In this document: positions 10,821 through 24,676 of the stretch, one piece after another | Numbering within the stretch: position 1 is the first letter of the stretch | Layout: every line of letters begins with the position of its first letter | From: Schistosoma haematobium | Lineage: Eukaryota; Platyhelminthes; Trematoda; Strigeidida; Schistosomatidae | Direction of reading: 5' to 3' | DNA: 64,000 nucleotides | Assembly (NCBI RefSeq): GCF_000699445.3 | Contig: NC_067200.1 | Span: 12,113,256 to 12,177,255 of the forward strand | Program-made: the position numbers and the translations under genes | Notes under the pieces: generated by a model | What the model was told of the DNA's origin: nothing | Database searches by the model: none | Seen by the model: the letters and a program-made list of their open reading frames with translations, nothing else

Positions 10821-13194
10821 TGGTGCTGAAGTTTGCCTTCACTTTTCAACAGATTTGAAATGCGCTCTTTTGGAAAGAAGCATCCGCAGTTGAATATTTA
10901 AATAGCATGTCAGGTTCGCACTGTCTCGCCAATTTCACATTCATCGTTTTAGATTATTTTATTAAGGAGATAATTTGATTGAGCTAGACAATGTTCGGTG
11001 TTTGTAGGCTGTCGGCAGAAAATCGTGTAGTCCGGTTTCATAGTAGATGGTATAAGTCAGTATGTCATACTCTCAATCTTGAAGAAAACAATACTGCTCG
11101 TGTAATTCAAACTCATATCACTGAATTTCGCAGTATGAAAATTTACTGCTACGTTACTGTAAACACAACTGACAAATTGTAGGACAGAGATGTTTATATT
11201 TATTGATCAATACACAATTGTTGACATCCTGTTTGTCTAGTAATCAAATACTGATGGAATTCCATCAATCAGGTATTCTACCTTTACTACTTATTAGTAA
11301 CTAGTTATAATGAACTAATGATTCCCTTGTACTTGTTCACTGCTTGATTTCGAATTCCGAATACAATACATTCGTTCGTGCTCATTCAGCTGACGAATAA
11401 TTCAGGAGATATCTATGGTTGTGTATAGGGCACACATTGATGATAGCACCCTAATATGTCACAAAGCAAGCCGTCACTTGGGATTTTCAAGGCCAATGGA
11501 GGAGTGGAGGTCAGTGTTCTGACACCGATGTATCAGCTGGTTGTCCATTCATCTATTTAGAATGATTTTTACTCTGTTTACTTCTTGATTCTTCTTACTA
11601 TCATGATTTATGTTTAAATAAAATCATGGTGATGTATTAAATGACATTGTCATGAACAACATCTGACGTCTTTCGTTTTCGTACTCAATAGTACTCTGAA
11701 GTAATTCTATATACTCCTTATTCATCATTTCAGAATTCTTAGCAATTGGAGTTTTGAAATTTCCACATCGACAATTGGTACAACCTGTCAAATTCTTTAT
11801 TGCCATGCCTTATTTTTGGCCTTCGTTAAATATGATAATTATAGACTTATAACTGTAGAGCATGAGGATAAAGTTACTGAAAACAATTGTTGGCTCAAAT
11901 ATTTTTCATTTTTGAATATTCTAAGGGAATGTTTCAGTGTTACAATGTGATTGTACCAGTATTTAATAGTTATATAGGTGTGCAAATGAATACGGTGACA
12001 GAATCAGTATTTATGGATAACAATGAAGGCTTTGTTGACGATCAGACGTACTTCATACGTACGCATAGTTCTGGTTACAGGTTCATTCAATATGAAACAA
12101 GAATATAAATTTATTATTTTTGTATTCATATAATGGAGAATATTCTTCTTTCTTTGCACACCTACTATATGACCTTTTATCACATGAATCATTTCAATGA
12201 TGATGATGGTTTCAACTTGTTTTATAATGTCATTATTATATTCATAAATAAGATAATTTTCATAATTGTGTTCACTTCTCTATGAGCCTTAATCACATTA
12301 ACCCTTGTAATTATCTTATTATATTCATTAATAAATGTACTTACAAATTCATGGACCTAACGACAAAATTACAATTTTCACTATATTGAAATATTCCTAT
12401 GAAAATGTTCTACAATGTACTATTATTCTATAGTTGAGAATTGTGTTGGTAATGCATGAACGGTAATCACATAATTTTCAATCTAGAATTATTAGATTAG
12501 TGTTCAATCGATAACAAAATCTTGTCCAAGTTTTCTTAACCTTTATATCTAATAAACGTTTGAAACCAGTTTACGAATACATGAGAGATAATCGTTTTTC
12601 GATTATTAATCTCTAAGGAATATCAAAATTCATTAGACATTACTAATTGCTTCATTACTTAAACTTCGCCATAGAACAAAACAGAGATGGGAAGAAAAAA
12701 TGTAAATCAAATTGCGGGTGGCTCTGAAAAAGGCCTTTACTCAGTCTCGCGGTCGGACGTCGTAACTATGAGTTGGTTATAGCGCTACACATCGGACAGT
12801 TCATTGCTCGTACGTTTGGTGATGGGTCGTAAGCACAAAACCTATGAAACATTGCTTCGCAAGGACAAAAACACAAGCAGCTGCATCACCAGTTTCATAC
12901 GGAGGCTGTGCAAGATTACATATATCACGCAAACGGTTGTCATCATTCTCTTCTCCATATTCGATGTCCGGTTCCGTGAACTAATCGGAATTAATAGAAA
13001 TTACTTCCTAATCGGCGTTGATGGTAGTCACGGAACGGGACACCGCATATGAAGAAGAGAATGTGTGACCTATACACAACCATAGATATTTCCTGAATTA
13101 TTCGTCAGCTGAATAAGCACGAACGAAAGTATTGTATTTGAAATTCGAAATCAAGCAGTGAACAAGTACAAGGGAATCATTAGTTCATAATGAC
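10821..13194 (+). repeat. 2.37-kb array unit 1
   Basis: The unit runs from TGGTGCTGAAGTTTGCC to the next occurrence of the same sequence (2,374 bp). Its content corresponds to about 1357-3720 of the 6.1-kb unit, with the distal part of the right palindrome arm removed. The junction between units reads TTCATAATGAC then TGGTGCTG. Confidence 0.95.
11304..13191. repeat. Foldback module inside each 2.37-kb unit
   Basis: Within the unit, 11304-11436 and 13063-13191 are imperfect inverted repeats of about 130 bp, enclosing about 1.63 kb. The same pair occurs in every unit. The arms include GTTATAATGAACTAATG at the outer end and TGTGTATAGG near the inner end. This resembles a foldback or terminal-inverted-repeat element, but it contains no transposase and no flanking duplication can be defined inside a tandem array, so it may equally be the core of the original palindrome. 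Confidence 0.75.
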
Positions 13195-15567
13195 TGGTGC
13201 TGAAGTTTGCCTTCACTTTTCAACAGATTTGAAATGCGCTCTTTTGGAAAGAAGCATCCGCAGTTGAATATTTAAATAGCATGTCAGGTTCGCACTGTCT
13301 CGCCAATTTCACATTCATCGTTTTAGATTATTTTATTAAGGAGATAATTTGATTGAGCTAGACAATGTTCGGTGTTTGTAGGCTGTCGGCAGAAAATCGT
13401 GTAGTCCGGTTTCATAGTAGATGGTATAAGTCAGTATGTCATACTCTCAATCTTGAAGAAAACAATACTGCTCGTGTAATTCAAACTCATATCACTGAAT
13501 TTCGCAGTATGAAAATTTACTGCTACGTTACTGTAAACACAACTGACAAATTGTAGGACAGAGATGTTTATATTTATTGATCAATACACAATTGTTGACA
13601 TCCTGTTTGTCTAGTAATCAAATACTGATGGAATTCCATCAATCAGGTATTCTACCTTTACTACTTATTAGTAACTAGTTATAATGAACTAATGATTCCC
13701 TTGTACTTGTTCACTGCTTGATTTCGAATTCCGAATACAATACATTCGTTCGTGCTCATTCAGCTGACGAATAATTCAGGAGATATCTATGGTTGTGTAT
13801 AGGGCACACATTGATGATAGCACCCTAATATGTCACAAAGCAAGCCGTCACTTGGGATTTTCAAGGCCAATGGAGGAGTGGAGGTCAGTGTTCTGACACC
13901 GATGTATCAGCTGGTTGTCCATTCATCTATTTAGAATGATTTTTACTCTGTTTACTTCTTGATTCTTCTTACTATCATGATTTATGTTTAAATAAAATCA
14001 TGGTGATGTATTAAATGACATTGTCATGAACAACATCTGACGTCTTTCGTTTTCGTACTCAATAGTACTCTGAAGTAATTCTATATACTCCTTATTCATC
14101 ATTTCAGAATTCTTAGCAATTGGAGTTTTGAAATTTCCACATCGACAATTGGTACAACCTGTCAAATTCTTTATTGCCATGCCTTATTTTTGGCCTTCGT
14201 TAAATATGATAATTATAGACTTATAACTGTAGAGCATGAGGATAAAGTTACTGAAAACAATTGTTGGCTCAAATATTTTTCATTTTTGAATATTCTAAGG
14301 GAATGTTTCAGTGTTACAATGTGATTGTACCAGTATTTAATAGTTATATAGGTGTGCAAATGAATACGGTGACAGAATCAGTATTTATGGATAACAATGA
14401 AGGCTTTGTTGACGATCAGACGTACTTCATACGTACGCATAGTTCTGGTTACAGGTTCATTCAATATGAAACAAGAATATAAATTTATTATTTTTGTATT
14501 CATATAATGGAGAATATTCTTCTTTCTTTGCACACCTACTATATGACCTTTTATCACATGAATCATTTCAATGATGATGATGGTTTCAACTTGTTTTATA
14601 ATGTCATTATTATATTCATAAATAAGATAATTTTCATAATTGTGTTCACTTCTCTATGAGCCTTAATCACATTAACCCTTGTAATTATCTTATTATATTC
14701 ATTAATAAATGTACTTACAAATTCATGGACCTAACGACAAAATTACAATTTTCACTATATTGAAATATTCCTATGAAAATGTTCTACAATGTACTATTAT
14801 TCTATAGTTGAGAATTGTGTTGGTAATGCATGAACGGTAATCACATAATTTTCAATCTAGAATTATTAGATTAGTGTTCAATCGATAACAAAATCTTGTC
14901 CAAGTTTTCTTAACCTTTATATCTAATAAACGTTTGAAACCAGTTTACGAATACATGAGAGATAATCGTTTTTCGATTATTAATCTCTAAGGAATATCAA
15001 AATTCATTAGACATTACTAATTGCTTCATTACTTAAACTTCGCCATAGAACAAAACAGAGATGGGAAGAAAAAATGTAAATCAAATTGCGGGTGGCTCTG
15101 AAAAGGCCTTTACTCAGTCTCGCGGTCGGACGTCGTAACTATGAGTTGGTTATAGCGCTACACATCGGACAGTTCATTGCTCGTACGTTTGGTGATGGGT
15201 CGTAAGCACAAAACCTATGAAACATTGCTTCGCAAGGACAAAAACACAAGCAGCTGCATCACCAGTTTCATACGGAGGCTGTGCAAGATTACATATATCA
15301 CGCAAACGGTTGTCATCATTCTCTTCTCCATATTCGATGTCCGGTTCCGTGAACTAATCGGAATTAATAGAAATTACTTCCTAATCGGCGTTGATGGTAG
15401 TCACGGAACGGGACACCGCATATGAAGAAGAGAATGTGTGACCTATACACAACCATAGATATTTCCTGAATTATTCGTCAGCTGAATAAGCACGAACGAA
15501 AGTATTGTATTTGAAATTCGAAATCAAGCAGTGAACAAGTACAAGGGAATCATTAGTTCATAATGAC
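13195..15567 (+). repeat. 2.37-kb array unit 2
   Basis: This 2,373-bp unit is nearly identical to unit 1; the A-run near 12700 versus 15070 and one G near the GGCTCTGAAAA stretch account for the length difference. Confidence 0.95.
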
Positions 15568-17940
15568 TGGTGCTGAAGTTTGCCTTCACTTTTCAACAGA
15601 TTTGAAATGCGCTCTTTTGGAAAGAAGCATCCGCAGTTGAATATTTAAATAGCATGTCAGGTTCGCACTGTCTCGCCAATTTCACATTCATCGTTTTAGA
15701 TTATTTTATTAAGGAGATAATTTGATTGAGCTAGACAATGTTCGGTGTTTGTAGGCTGTCGGCAGAAAATCGTGTAGTCCGGTTTCATAGTAGATGGTAT
15801 AAGTCAGTATGTCATACTCTCAATCTTGAAGAAAACAATACTGCTCGTGTAATTCAAACTCATATCACTGAATTTCGCAGTATGAAAATTTACTGCTACG
15901 TTACTGTAAACACAACTGACAAATTGTAGGACAGAGATGTTTATATTTATTGATCAATACACAATTGTTGACATCCTGTTTGTCTAGTAATCAAATACTG
16001 ATGGAATTCCATCAATCAGGTATTCTACCTTTACTACTTATTAGTAACTAGTTATAATGAACTAATGATTCCCTTGTACTTGTTCACTGCTTGATTTCGA
16101 ATTCCGAATACAATACATTCGTTCGTGCTCATTCAGCTGACGAATAATTCAGGAGATATCTATGGTTGTGTATAGGGCACACATTGATGATAGCACCCTA
16201 ATATGTCACAAAGCAAGCCGTCACTTGGGATTTTCAAGGCCAATGGAGGAGTGGAGGTCAGTGTTCTGACACCGATGTATCAGCTGGTTGTCCATTCATC
16301 TATTTAGAATGATTTTTACTCTGTTTACTTCTTGATTCTTCTTACTATCATGATTTATGTTTAAATAAAATCATGGTGATGTATTAAATGACATTGTCAT
16401 GAACAACATCTGACGTCTTTCGTTTTCGTACTCAATAGTACTCTGAAGTAATTCTATATACTCCTTATTCATCATTTCAGAATTCTTAGCAATTGGAGTT
16501 TTGAAATTTCCACATCGACAATTGGTACAACCTGTCAAATTCTTTATTGCCATGCCTTATTTTTGGCCTTCGTTAAATATGATAATTATAGACTTATAAC
16601 TGTAGAGCATGAGGATAAAGTTACTGAAAACAATTGTTGGCTCAAATATTTTTCATTTTTGAATATTCTAAGGGAATGTTTCAGTGTTACAATGTGATTG
16701 TACCAGTATTTAATAGTTATATAGGTGTGCAAATGAATACGGTGACAGAATCAGTATTTATGGATAACAATGAAGGCTTTGTTGACGATCAGACGTACTT
16801 CATACGTACGCATAGTTCTGGTTACAGGTTCATTCAATATGAAACAAGAATATAAATTTATTATTTTTGTATTCATATAATGGAGAATATTCTTCTTTCT
16901 TTGCACACCTACTATATGACCTTTTATCACATGAATCATTTCAATGATGATGATGGTTTCAACTTGTTTTATAATGTCATTATTATATTCATAAATAAGA
17001 TAATTTTCATAATTGTGTTCACTTCTCTATGAGCCTTAATCACATTAACCCTTGTAATTATCTTATTATATTCATTAATAAATGTACTTACAAATTCATG
17101 GACCTAACGACAAAATTACAATTTTCACTATATTGAAATATTCCTATGAAAATGTTCTACAATGTACTATTATTCTATAGTTGAGAATTGTGTTGGTAAT
17201 GCATGAACGGTAATCACATAATTTTCAATCTAGAATTATTAGATTAGTGTTCAATCGATAACAAAATCTTGTCCAAGTTTTCTTAACCTTTATATCTAAT
17301 AAACGTTTGAAACCAGTTTACGAATACATGAGAGATAATCGTTTTTCGATTATTAATCTCTAAGGAATATCAAAATTCATTAGACATTACTAATTGCTTC
17401 ATTACTTAAACTTCGCCATAGAACAAAACAGAGATGGGAAGAAAAAATGTAAATCAAATTGCGGGTGGCTCTGAAAAGGCCTTTACTCAGTCTCGCGGTC
17501 GGACGTCGTAACTATGAGTTGGTTATAGCGCTACACATCGGACAGTTCATTGCTCGTACGTTTGGTGATGGGTCGTAAGCACAAAACCTATGAAACATTG
17601 CTTCGCAAGGACAAAAACACAAGCAGCTGCATCACCAGTTTCATACGGAGGCTGTGCAAGATTACATATATCACGCAAACGGTTGTCATCATTCTCTTCT
17701 CCATATTCGATGTCCGGTTCCGTGAACTAATCGGAATTAATAGAAATTACTTCCTAATCGGCGTTGATGGTAGTCACGGAACGGGACACCGCATATGAAG
17801 AAGAGAATGTGTGACCTATACACAACCATAGATATTTCCTGAATTATTCGTCAGCTGAATAAGCACGAACGAAAGTATTGTATTTGAAATTCGAAATCAA
17901 GCAGTGAACAAGTACAAGGGAATCATTAGTTCATAATGAC
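15568..17940 (+). repeat. 2.37-kb array unit 3
   Basis: This 2,373-bp unit has all landmarks at the same offsets as unit 2. Confidence 0.95.
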
Positions 17941-20313
17941 TGGTGCTGAAGTTTGCCTTCACTTTTCAACAGATTTGAAATGCGCTCTTTTGGAAAGAAG
18001 CATCCGCAGTTGAATATTTAAATAGCATGTCAGGTTCGCACTGTCTCGCCAATTTCACATTCATCGTTTTAGATTATTTTATTAAGGAGATAATTTGATT
18101 GAGCTAGACAATGTTCGGTGTTTGTAGGCTGTCGGCAGAAAATCGTGTAGTCCGGTTTCATAGTAGATGGTATAAGTCAGTATGTCATACTCTCAATCTT
18201 GAAGAAAACAATACTGCTCGTGTAATTCAAACTCATATCACTGAATTTCGCAGTATGAAAATTTACTGCTACGTTACTGTAAACACAACTGACAAATTGT
18301 AGGACAGAGATGTTTATATTTATTGATCAATACACAATTGTTGACATCCTGTTTGTCTAGTAATCAAATACTGATGGAATTCCATCAATCAGGTATTCTA
18401 CCTTTACTACTTATTAGTAACTAGTTATAATGAACTAATGATTCCCTTGTACTTGTTCACTGCTTGATTTCGAATTCCGAATACAATACATTCGTTCGTG
18501 CTCATTCAGCTGACGAATAATTCAGGAGATATCTATGGTTGTGTATAGGGCACACATTGATGATAGCACCCTAATATGTCACAAAGCAAGCCGTCACTTG
18601 GGATTTTCAAGGCCAATGGAGGAGTGGAGGTCAGTGTTCTGACACCGATGTATCAGCTGGTTGTCCATTCATCTATTTAGAATGATTTTTACTCTGTTTA
18701 CTTCTTGATTCTTCTTACTATCATGATTTATGTTTAAATAAAATCATGGTGATGTATTAAATGACATTGTCATGAACAACATCTGACGTCTTTCGTTTTC
18801 GTACTCAATAGTACTCTGAAGTAATTCTATATACTCCTTATTCATCATTTCAGAATTCTTAGCAATTGGAGTTTTGAAATTTCCACATCGACAATTGGTA
18901 CAACCTGTCAAATTCTTTATTGCCATGCCTTATTTTTGGCCTTCGTTAAATATGATAATTATAGACTTATAACTGTAGAGCATGAGGATAAAGTTACTGA
19001 AAACAATTGTTGGCTCAAATATTTTTCATTTTTGAATATTCTAAGGGAATGTTTCAGTGTTACAATGTGATTGTACCAGTATTTAATAGTTATATAGGTG
19101 TGCAAATGAATACGGTGACAGAATCAGTATTTATGGATAACAATGAAGGCTTTGTTGACGATCAGACGTACTTCATACGTACGCATAGTTCTGGTTACAG
19201 GTTCATTCAATATGAAACAAGAATATAAATTTATTATTTTTGTATTCATATAATGGAGAATATTCTTCTTTCTTTGCACACCTACTATATGACCTTTTAT
19301 CACATGAATCATTTCAATGATGATGATGGTTTCAACTTGTTTTATAATGTCATTATTATATTCATAAATAAGATAATTTTCATAATTGTGTTCACTTCTC
19401 TATGAGCCTTAATCACATTAACCCTTGTAATTATCTTATTATATTCATTAATAAATGTACTTACAAATTCATGGACCTAACGACAAAATTACAATTTTCA
19501 CTATATTGAAATATTCCTATGAAAATGTTCTACAATGTACTATTATTCTATAGTTGAGAATTGTGTTGGTAATGCATGAACGGTAATCACATAATTTTCA
19601 ATCTAGAATTATTAGATTAGTGTTCAATCGATAACAAAATCTTGTCCAAGTTTTCTTAACCTTTATATCTAATAAACGTTTGAAACCAGTTTACGAATAC
19701 ATGAGAGATAATCGTTTTTCGATTATTAATCTCTAAGGAATATCAAAATTCATTAGACATTACTAATTGCTTCATTACTTAAACTTCGCCATAGAACAAA
19801 ACAGAGATGGGAAGAAAAAATGTAAATCAAATTGCGGGTGGCTCTGAAAAGGCCTTTACTCAGTCTCGCGGTCGGACGTCGTAACTATGAGTTGGTTATA
19901 GCGCTACACATCGGACAGTTCATTGCTCGTACGTTTGGTGATGGGTCGTAAGCACAAAACCTATGAAACATTGCTTCGCAAGGACAAAAACACAAGCAGC
20001 TGCATCACCAGTTTCATACGGAGGCTGTGCAAGATTACATATATCACGCAAACGGTTGTCATCATTCTCTTCTCCATATTCGATGTCCGGTTCCGTGAAC
20101 TAATCGGAATTAATAGAAATTACTTCCTAATCGGCGTTGATGGTAGTCACGGAACGGGACACCGCATATGAAGAAGAGAATGTGTGACCTATACACAACC
20201 ATAGATATTTCCTGAATTATTCGTCAGCTGAATAAGCACGAACGAAAGTATTGTATTTGAAATTCGAAATCAAGCAGTGAACAAGTACAAGGGAATCATT
20301 AGTTCATAATGAC
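17941..20313 (+). repeat. 2.37-kb array unit 4
   Basis: This 2,373-bp unit has all landmarks at the same offsets as units 2 and 3. Confidence 0.95.
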
Positions 20314-22687
20314 TGGTGCTGAAGTTTGCCTTCACTTTTCAACAGATTTGAAATGCGCTCTTTTGGAAAGAAGCATCCGCAGTTGAATATTTAAATAGCA
20401 TGTCAGGTTCGCACTGTCTCGCCAATTTCACATTCATCGTTTTAGATTATTTTATTAAGGAGATAATTTGATTGAGCTAGACAATGTTCGGTGTTTGTAG
20501 GCTGTCGGCAGAAAATCGTGTAGTCCGGTTTCATAGTAGATGGTATAAGTCAGTATGTCATACTCTCAATCTTGAAGAAAACAATACTGCTCGTGTAATT
20601 CAAACTCATATCACTGAATTTCGCAGTATGAAAATTTACTGCTACGTTACTGTAAACACAACTGACAAATTGTAGGACAGAGATGTTTATATTTATTGAT
20701 CAATACACAATTGTTGACATCCTGTTTGTCTAGTAATCAAATACTGATGGAATTCCATCAATCAGGTATTCTACCTTTACTACTTATTAGTAACTAGTTA
20801 TAATGAACTAATGATTCCCTTGTACTTGTTCACTGCTTGATTTCGAATTCCGAATACAATACATTCGTTCGTGCTCATTCAGCTGACGAATAATTCAGGA
20901 GATATCTATGGTTGTGTATAGGGCACACATTGATGATAGCACCCTAATATGTCACAAAGCAAGCCGTCACTTGGGATTTTCAAGGCCAATGGAGGAGTGG
21001 AGGTCAGTGTTCTGACACCGATGTATCAGCTGGTTGTCCATTCATCTATTTAGAATGATTTTTACTCTGTTTACTTCTTGATTCTTCTTACTATCATGAT
21101 TTATGTTTAAATAAAATCATGGTGATGTATTAAATGACATTGTCATGAACAACATCTGACGTCTTTCGTTTTCGTACTCAATAGTACTCTGAAGTAATTC
21201 TATATACTCCTTATTCATCATTTCAGAATTCTTAGCAATTGGAGTTTTGAAATTTCCACATCGACAATTGGTACAACCTGTCAAATTCTTTATTGCCATG
21301 CCTTATTTTTGGCCTTCGTTAAATATGATAATTATAGACTTATAACTGTAGAGCATGAGGATAAAGTTACTGAAAACAATTGTTGGCTCAAATATTTTTC
21401 ATTTTTGAATATTCTAAGGGAATGTTTCAGTGTTACAATGTGATTGTACCAGTATTTAATAGTTATATAGGTGTGCAAATGAATACGGTGACAGAATCAG
21501 TATTTATGGATAACAATGAAGGCTTTGTTGACGATCAGACGTACTTCATACGTACGCATAGTTCTGGTTACAGGTTCATTCAATATGAAACAAGAATATA
21601 AATTTATTATTTTTGTATTCATATAATGGAGAATATTCTTCTTTCTTTGCACACCTACTATATGACCTTTTATCACATGAATCATTTCAATGATGATGAT
21701 GGTTTCAACTTGTTTTATAATGTCATTATTATATTCATAAATAAGATAATTTTCATAATTGTGTTCACTTCTCTATGAGCCTTAATCACATTAACCCTTG
21801 TAATTATCTTATTATATTCATTAATAAATGTACTTACAAATTCATGGACCTAACGACAAAATTACAATTTTCACTATATTGAAATATTCCTATGAAAATG
21901 TTCTACAATGTACTATTATTCTATAGTTGAGAATTGTGTTGGTAATGCATGAACGGTAATCACATAATTTTCAATCTAGAATTATTAGATTAGTGTTCAA
22001 TCGATAACAAAATCTTGTCCAAGTTTTCTTAACCTTTATATCTAATAAACGTTTGAAACCAGTTTACGAATACATGAGAGATAATCGTTTTTCGATTATT
22101 AATCTCTAAGGAATATCAAAATTCATTAGACATTACTAATTGCTTCATTACTTAAACTTCGCCATAGAACAAAACAGAGATGGGAAGAAAAAAATGTAAA
22201 TCAAATTGCGGGTGGCTCTGAAAAGGCCTTTACTCAGTCTCGCGGTCGGACGTCGTAACTATGAGTTGGTTATAGCGCTACACATCGGACAGTTCATTGC
22301 TCGTACGTTTGGTGATGGGTCGTAAGCACAAAACCTATGAAACATTGCTTCGCAAGGACAAAAACACAAGCAGCTGCATCACCAGTTTCATACGGAGGCT
22401 GTGCAAGATTACATATATCACGCAAACGGTTGTCATCATTCTCTTCTCCATATTCGATGTCCGGTTCCGTGAACTAATCGGAATTAATAGAAATTACTTC
22501 CTAATCGGCGTTGATGGTAGTCACGGAACGGGACACCGCATATGAAGAAGAGAATGTGTGACCTATACACAACCATAGATATTTCCTGAATTATTCGTCA
22601 GCTGAATAAGCACGAACGAAAGTATTGTATTTGAAATTCGAAATCAAGCAGTGAACAAGTACAAGGGAATCATTAGTTCATAATGAC
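20314..22687 (+). repeat. 2.37-kb array unit 5
   Basis: This 2,374-bp unit has one extra A in the homopolymer near 22190. Confidence 0.95.
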
Positions 22688-24137
22688 TGGTGCTGAAGTT
22701 TGCCTTCACTTTTCAACAGATTTGAAATGCGCTCTTTTGGAAAGAAGCATCCGCAGTTGAATATTTAAATAGCATGTCAGGTTCGCACTGTCTCGCCAAT
22801 TTCACATTCATCGTTTTAGATTATTTTATTAAGGAGATAATTTGATTGAGCTAGACAATGTTCGGTGTTTGTAGGCTGTCGGCAGAAAATCGTGTAGTCC
22901 GGTTTCATAGTAGATGGTATAAGTCAGTATGTCATACTCTCAATCTTGAAGAAAACAATACTGCTCGTGTAATTCAAACTCATATCACTGAATTTCGCAG
23001 TATGAAAATTTACTGCTACGTTACTGTAAACACAACTGACAAATTGTAGGACAGAGATGTTTATATTTATTGATCAATACACAATTGTTGACATCCTGTT
23101 TGTCTAGTAATCAAATACTGATGGAATTCCATCAATCAGGTATTCTACCTTTACTACTTATTAGTAACTAGTTATAATGAACTAATGATTCCCTTGTACT
23201 TGTTCACTGCTTGATTTCGAATTCCGAATACAATACATTCGTTCGTGCTCATTCAGCTGACGAATAATTCAGGAGATATCTATGGTTGTGTATAGGGCAC
23301 ACATTGATGATAGCACCCTAATATGTCACAAAGCAAGCCGTCACTTGGGATTTTCAAGGCCAATGGAGGAGTGGAGGTCAGTGTTCTGACACCGATGTAT
23401 CAGCTGGTTGTCCATTCATCTATTTAGAATGATTTTTACTCTGTTTACTTCTTGATTCTTCTTACTATCATGATTTATGTTTAAATAAAATCATGGTGAT
23501 GTATTAAATGACATTGTCATGAACAACATCTGACGTCTTTCGTTTTCGTACTCAATAGTACTCTGAAGTAATTCTATATACTCCTTATTCATCATTTCAG
23601 AATTCTTAGCAATTGGAGTTTTGAAATTTCCACATCGACAATTGGTACAACCTGTCAAATTCTTTATTGCCATGCCTTATTTTTGGCCTTCGTTAAATAT
23701 GATAATTATAGACTTATAACTGTAGAGCATGAGGATAAAGTTACTGAAAACAATTGTTGGCTCAAATATTTTTCATTTTTGAATATTCTAAGGGAATGTT
23801 TCAGTGTTACAATGTGATTGTACCAGTATTTAATAGTTATATAGGTGTGCAAATGAATACGGTGACAGAATCAGTATTTATGGATAACAATGAAGGCTTT
23901 GTTGACGATCAGACGTACTTCATACGTACGCATAGTTCTGGTTACAGGTTCATTCAATATGAAACAAGAATATAAATTTATTATTTTTGTATTCATATAA
24001 TGGAGAATATTCTTCTTTCTTTGCACACCTACTATATGACCTTTTATCACATGAATCATTTCAATGATGATGATGGTTTCAACTTGTTTTATAATGTCAT
24101 TATTATATTCATAAATAAGATAATTTCATAATTGTGT
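22688..24137 (+). repeat. 2.37-kb array unit 6, truncated
   Basis: It matches the other units for about 1,450 bases, with a single T deletion near 24125, and then stops abruptly after CATAATTGTGTT at the edge of the LINE. The array does not resume on the far side of the LINE within this window. Confidence 0.9.
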
Positions 24138-24676
24138 TTACAGGACTTTCCTGTTGGGTAGTTAAAAGCCTGTCTACTAATTTTTATTTAATTACTGTGT
24201 ATTCTTTTTACCATTATCTCGCTGTTTTTTATTTATTTTCGATAATCAGAAGTAATCAAATTTTGTATAATAACTACTAGTACTCAGAACTACCTAACCC
24301 ATACTACTGTCGTCATATTTGGTCCAATATTCCAGTAAAGAAAACTCTAAAAATCAATGGAAAATAATATTTTTTCACGTGGTTTAGGAATTTTTTGACA
24401 TGCTCTTTTGTAGGGTGTATTATACTGTGATTATCATCCTATCCTGTACATCGGGAACATCTCACCCCGAAACATAAGAAAAAACTTATTTTCATTCGAC
24501 GGACAATTACCAGTTCTTATTTTACCTATTGCGGACTTAAGTCGTAAATAGATCTGCAATTTATTATATACTCACAGTCTCTAATCCTAGTATTAACCAG
24601 GTTAATACTTAATAACAACTAATACTCAGATATTATATTTAATTTAACGAGCACTGTGCTCACTTATTTTCATATC

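Larger units (their letters stand above)
1..24137. repeat. Tandem satellite-like array, 6.1-kb and 2.37-kb units
   Basis: The first 24 kb consists of long direct repeats. Landmarks at 89, 1134, 1524, 2157 and 2420 all recur exactly 6,101 bases later, so the first two units are collinear without net indels for about 3 kb. From 10821 the landmarks recur every 2,373 or 2,374 bases through five full units and a sixth cut at 24137. Unit-to-unit differences are few; the visible ones include A-run length near the GGGAAGAAAA stretch. Such uniformity implies recent amplification or strong homogenisation. The array runs off the left edge. I see no convincing gene in it: the open frames are short, on both strands, and match no family I know. 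Confidence 0.95.

Noticed and set aside
1..24137. Ribosomal RNA or histone gene repeat
   Set aside because: Unit length might suggest such clusters, but no rRNA-like conserved stretch and no histone frame is present in any unit.
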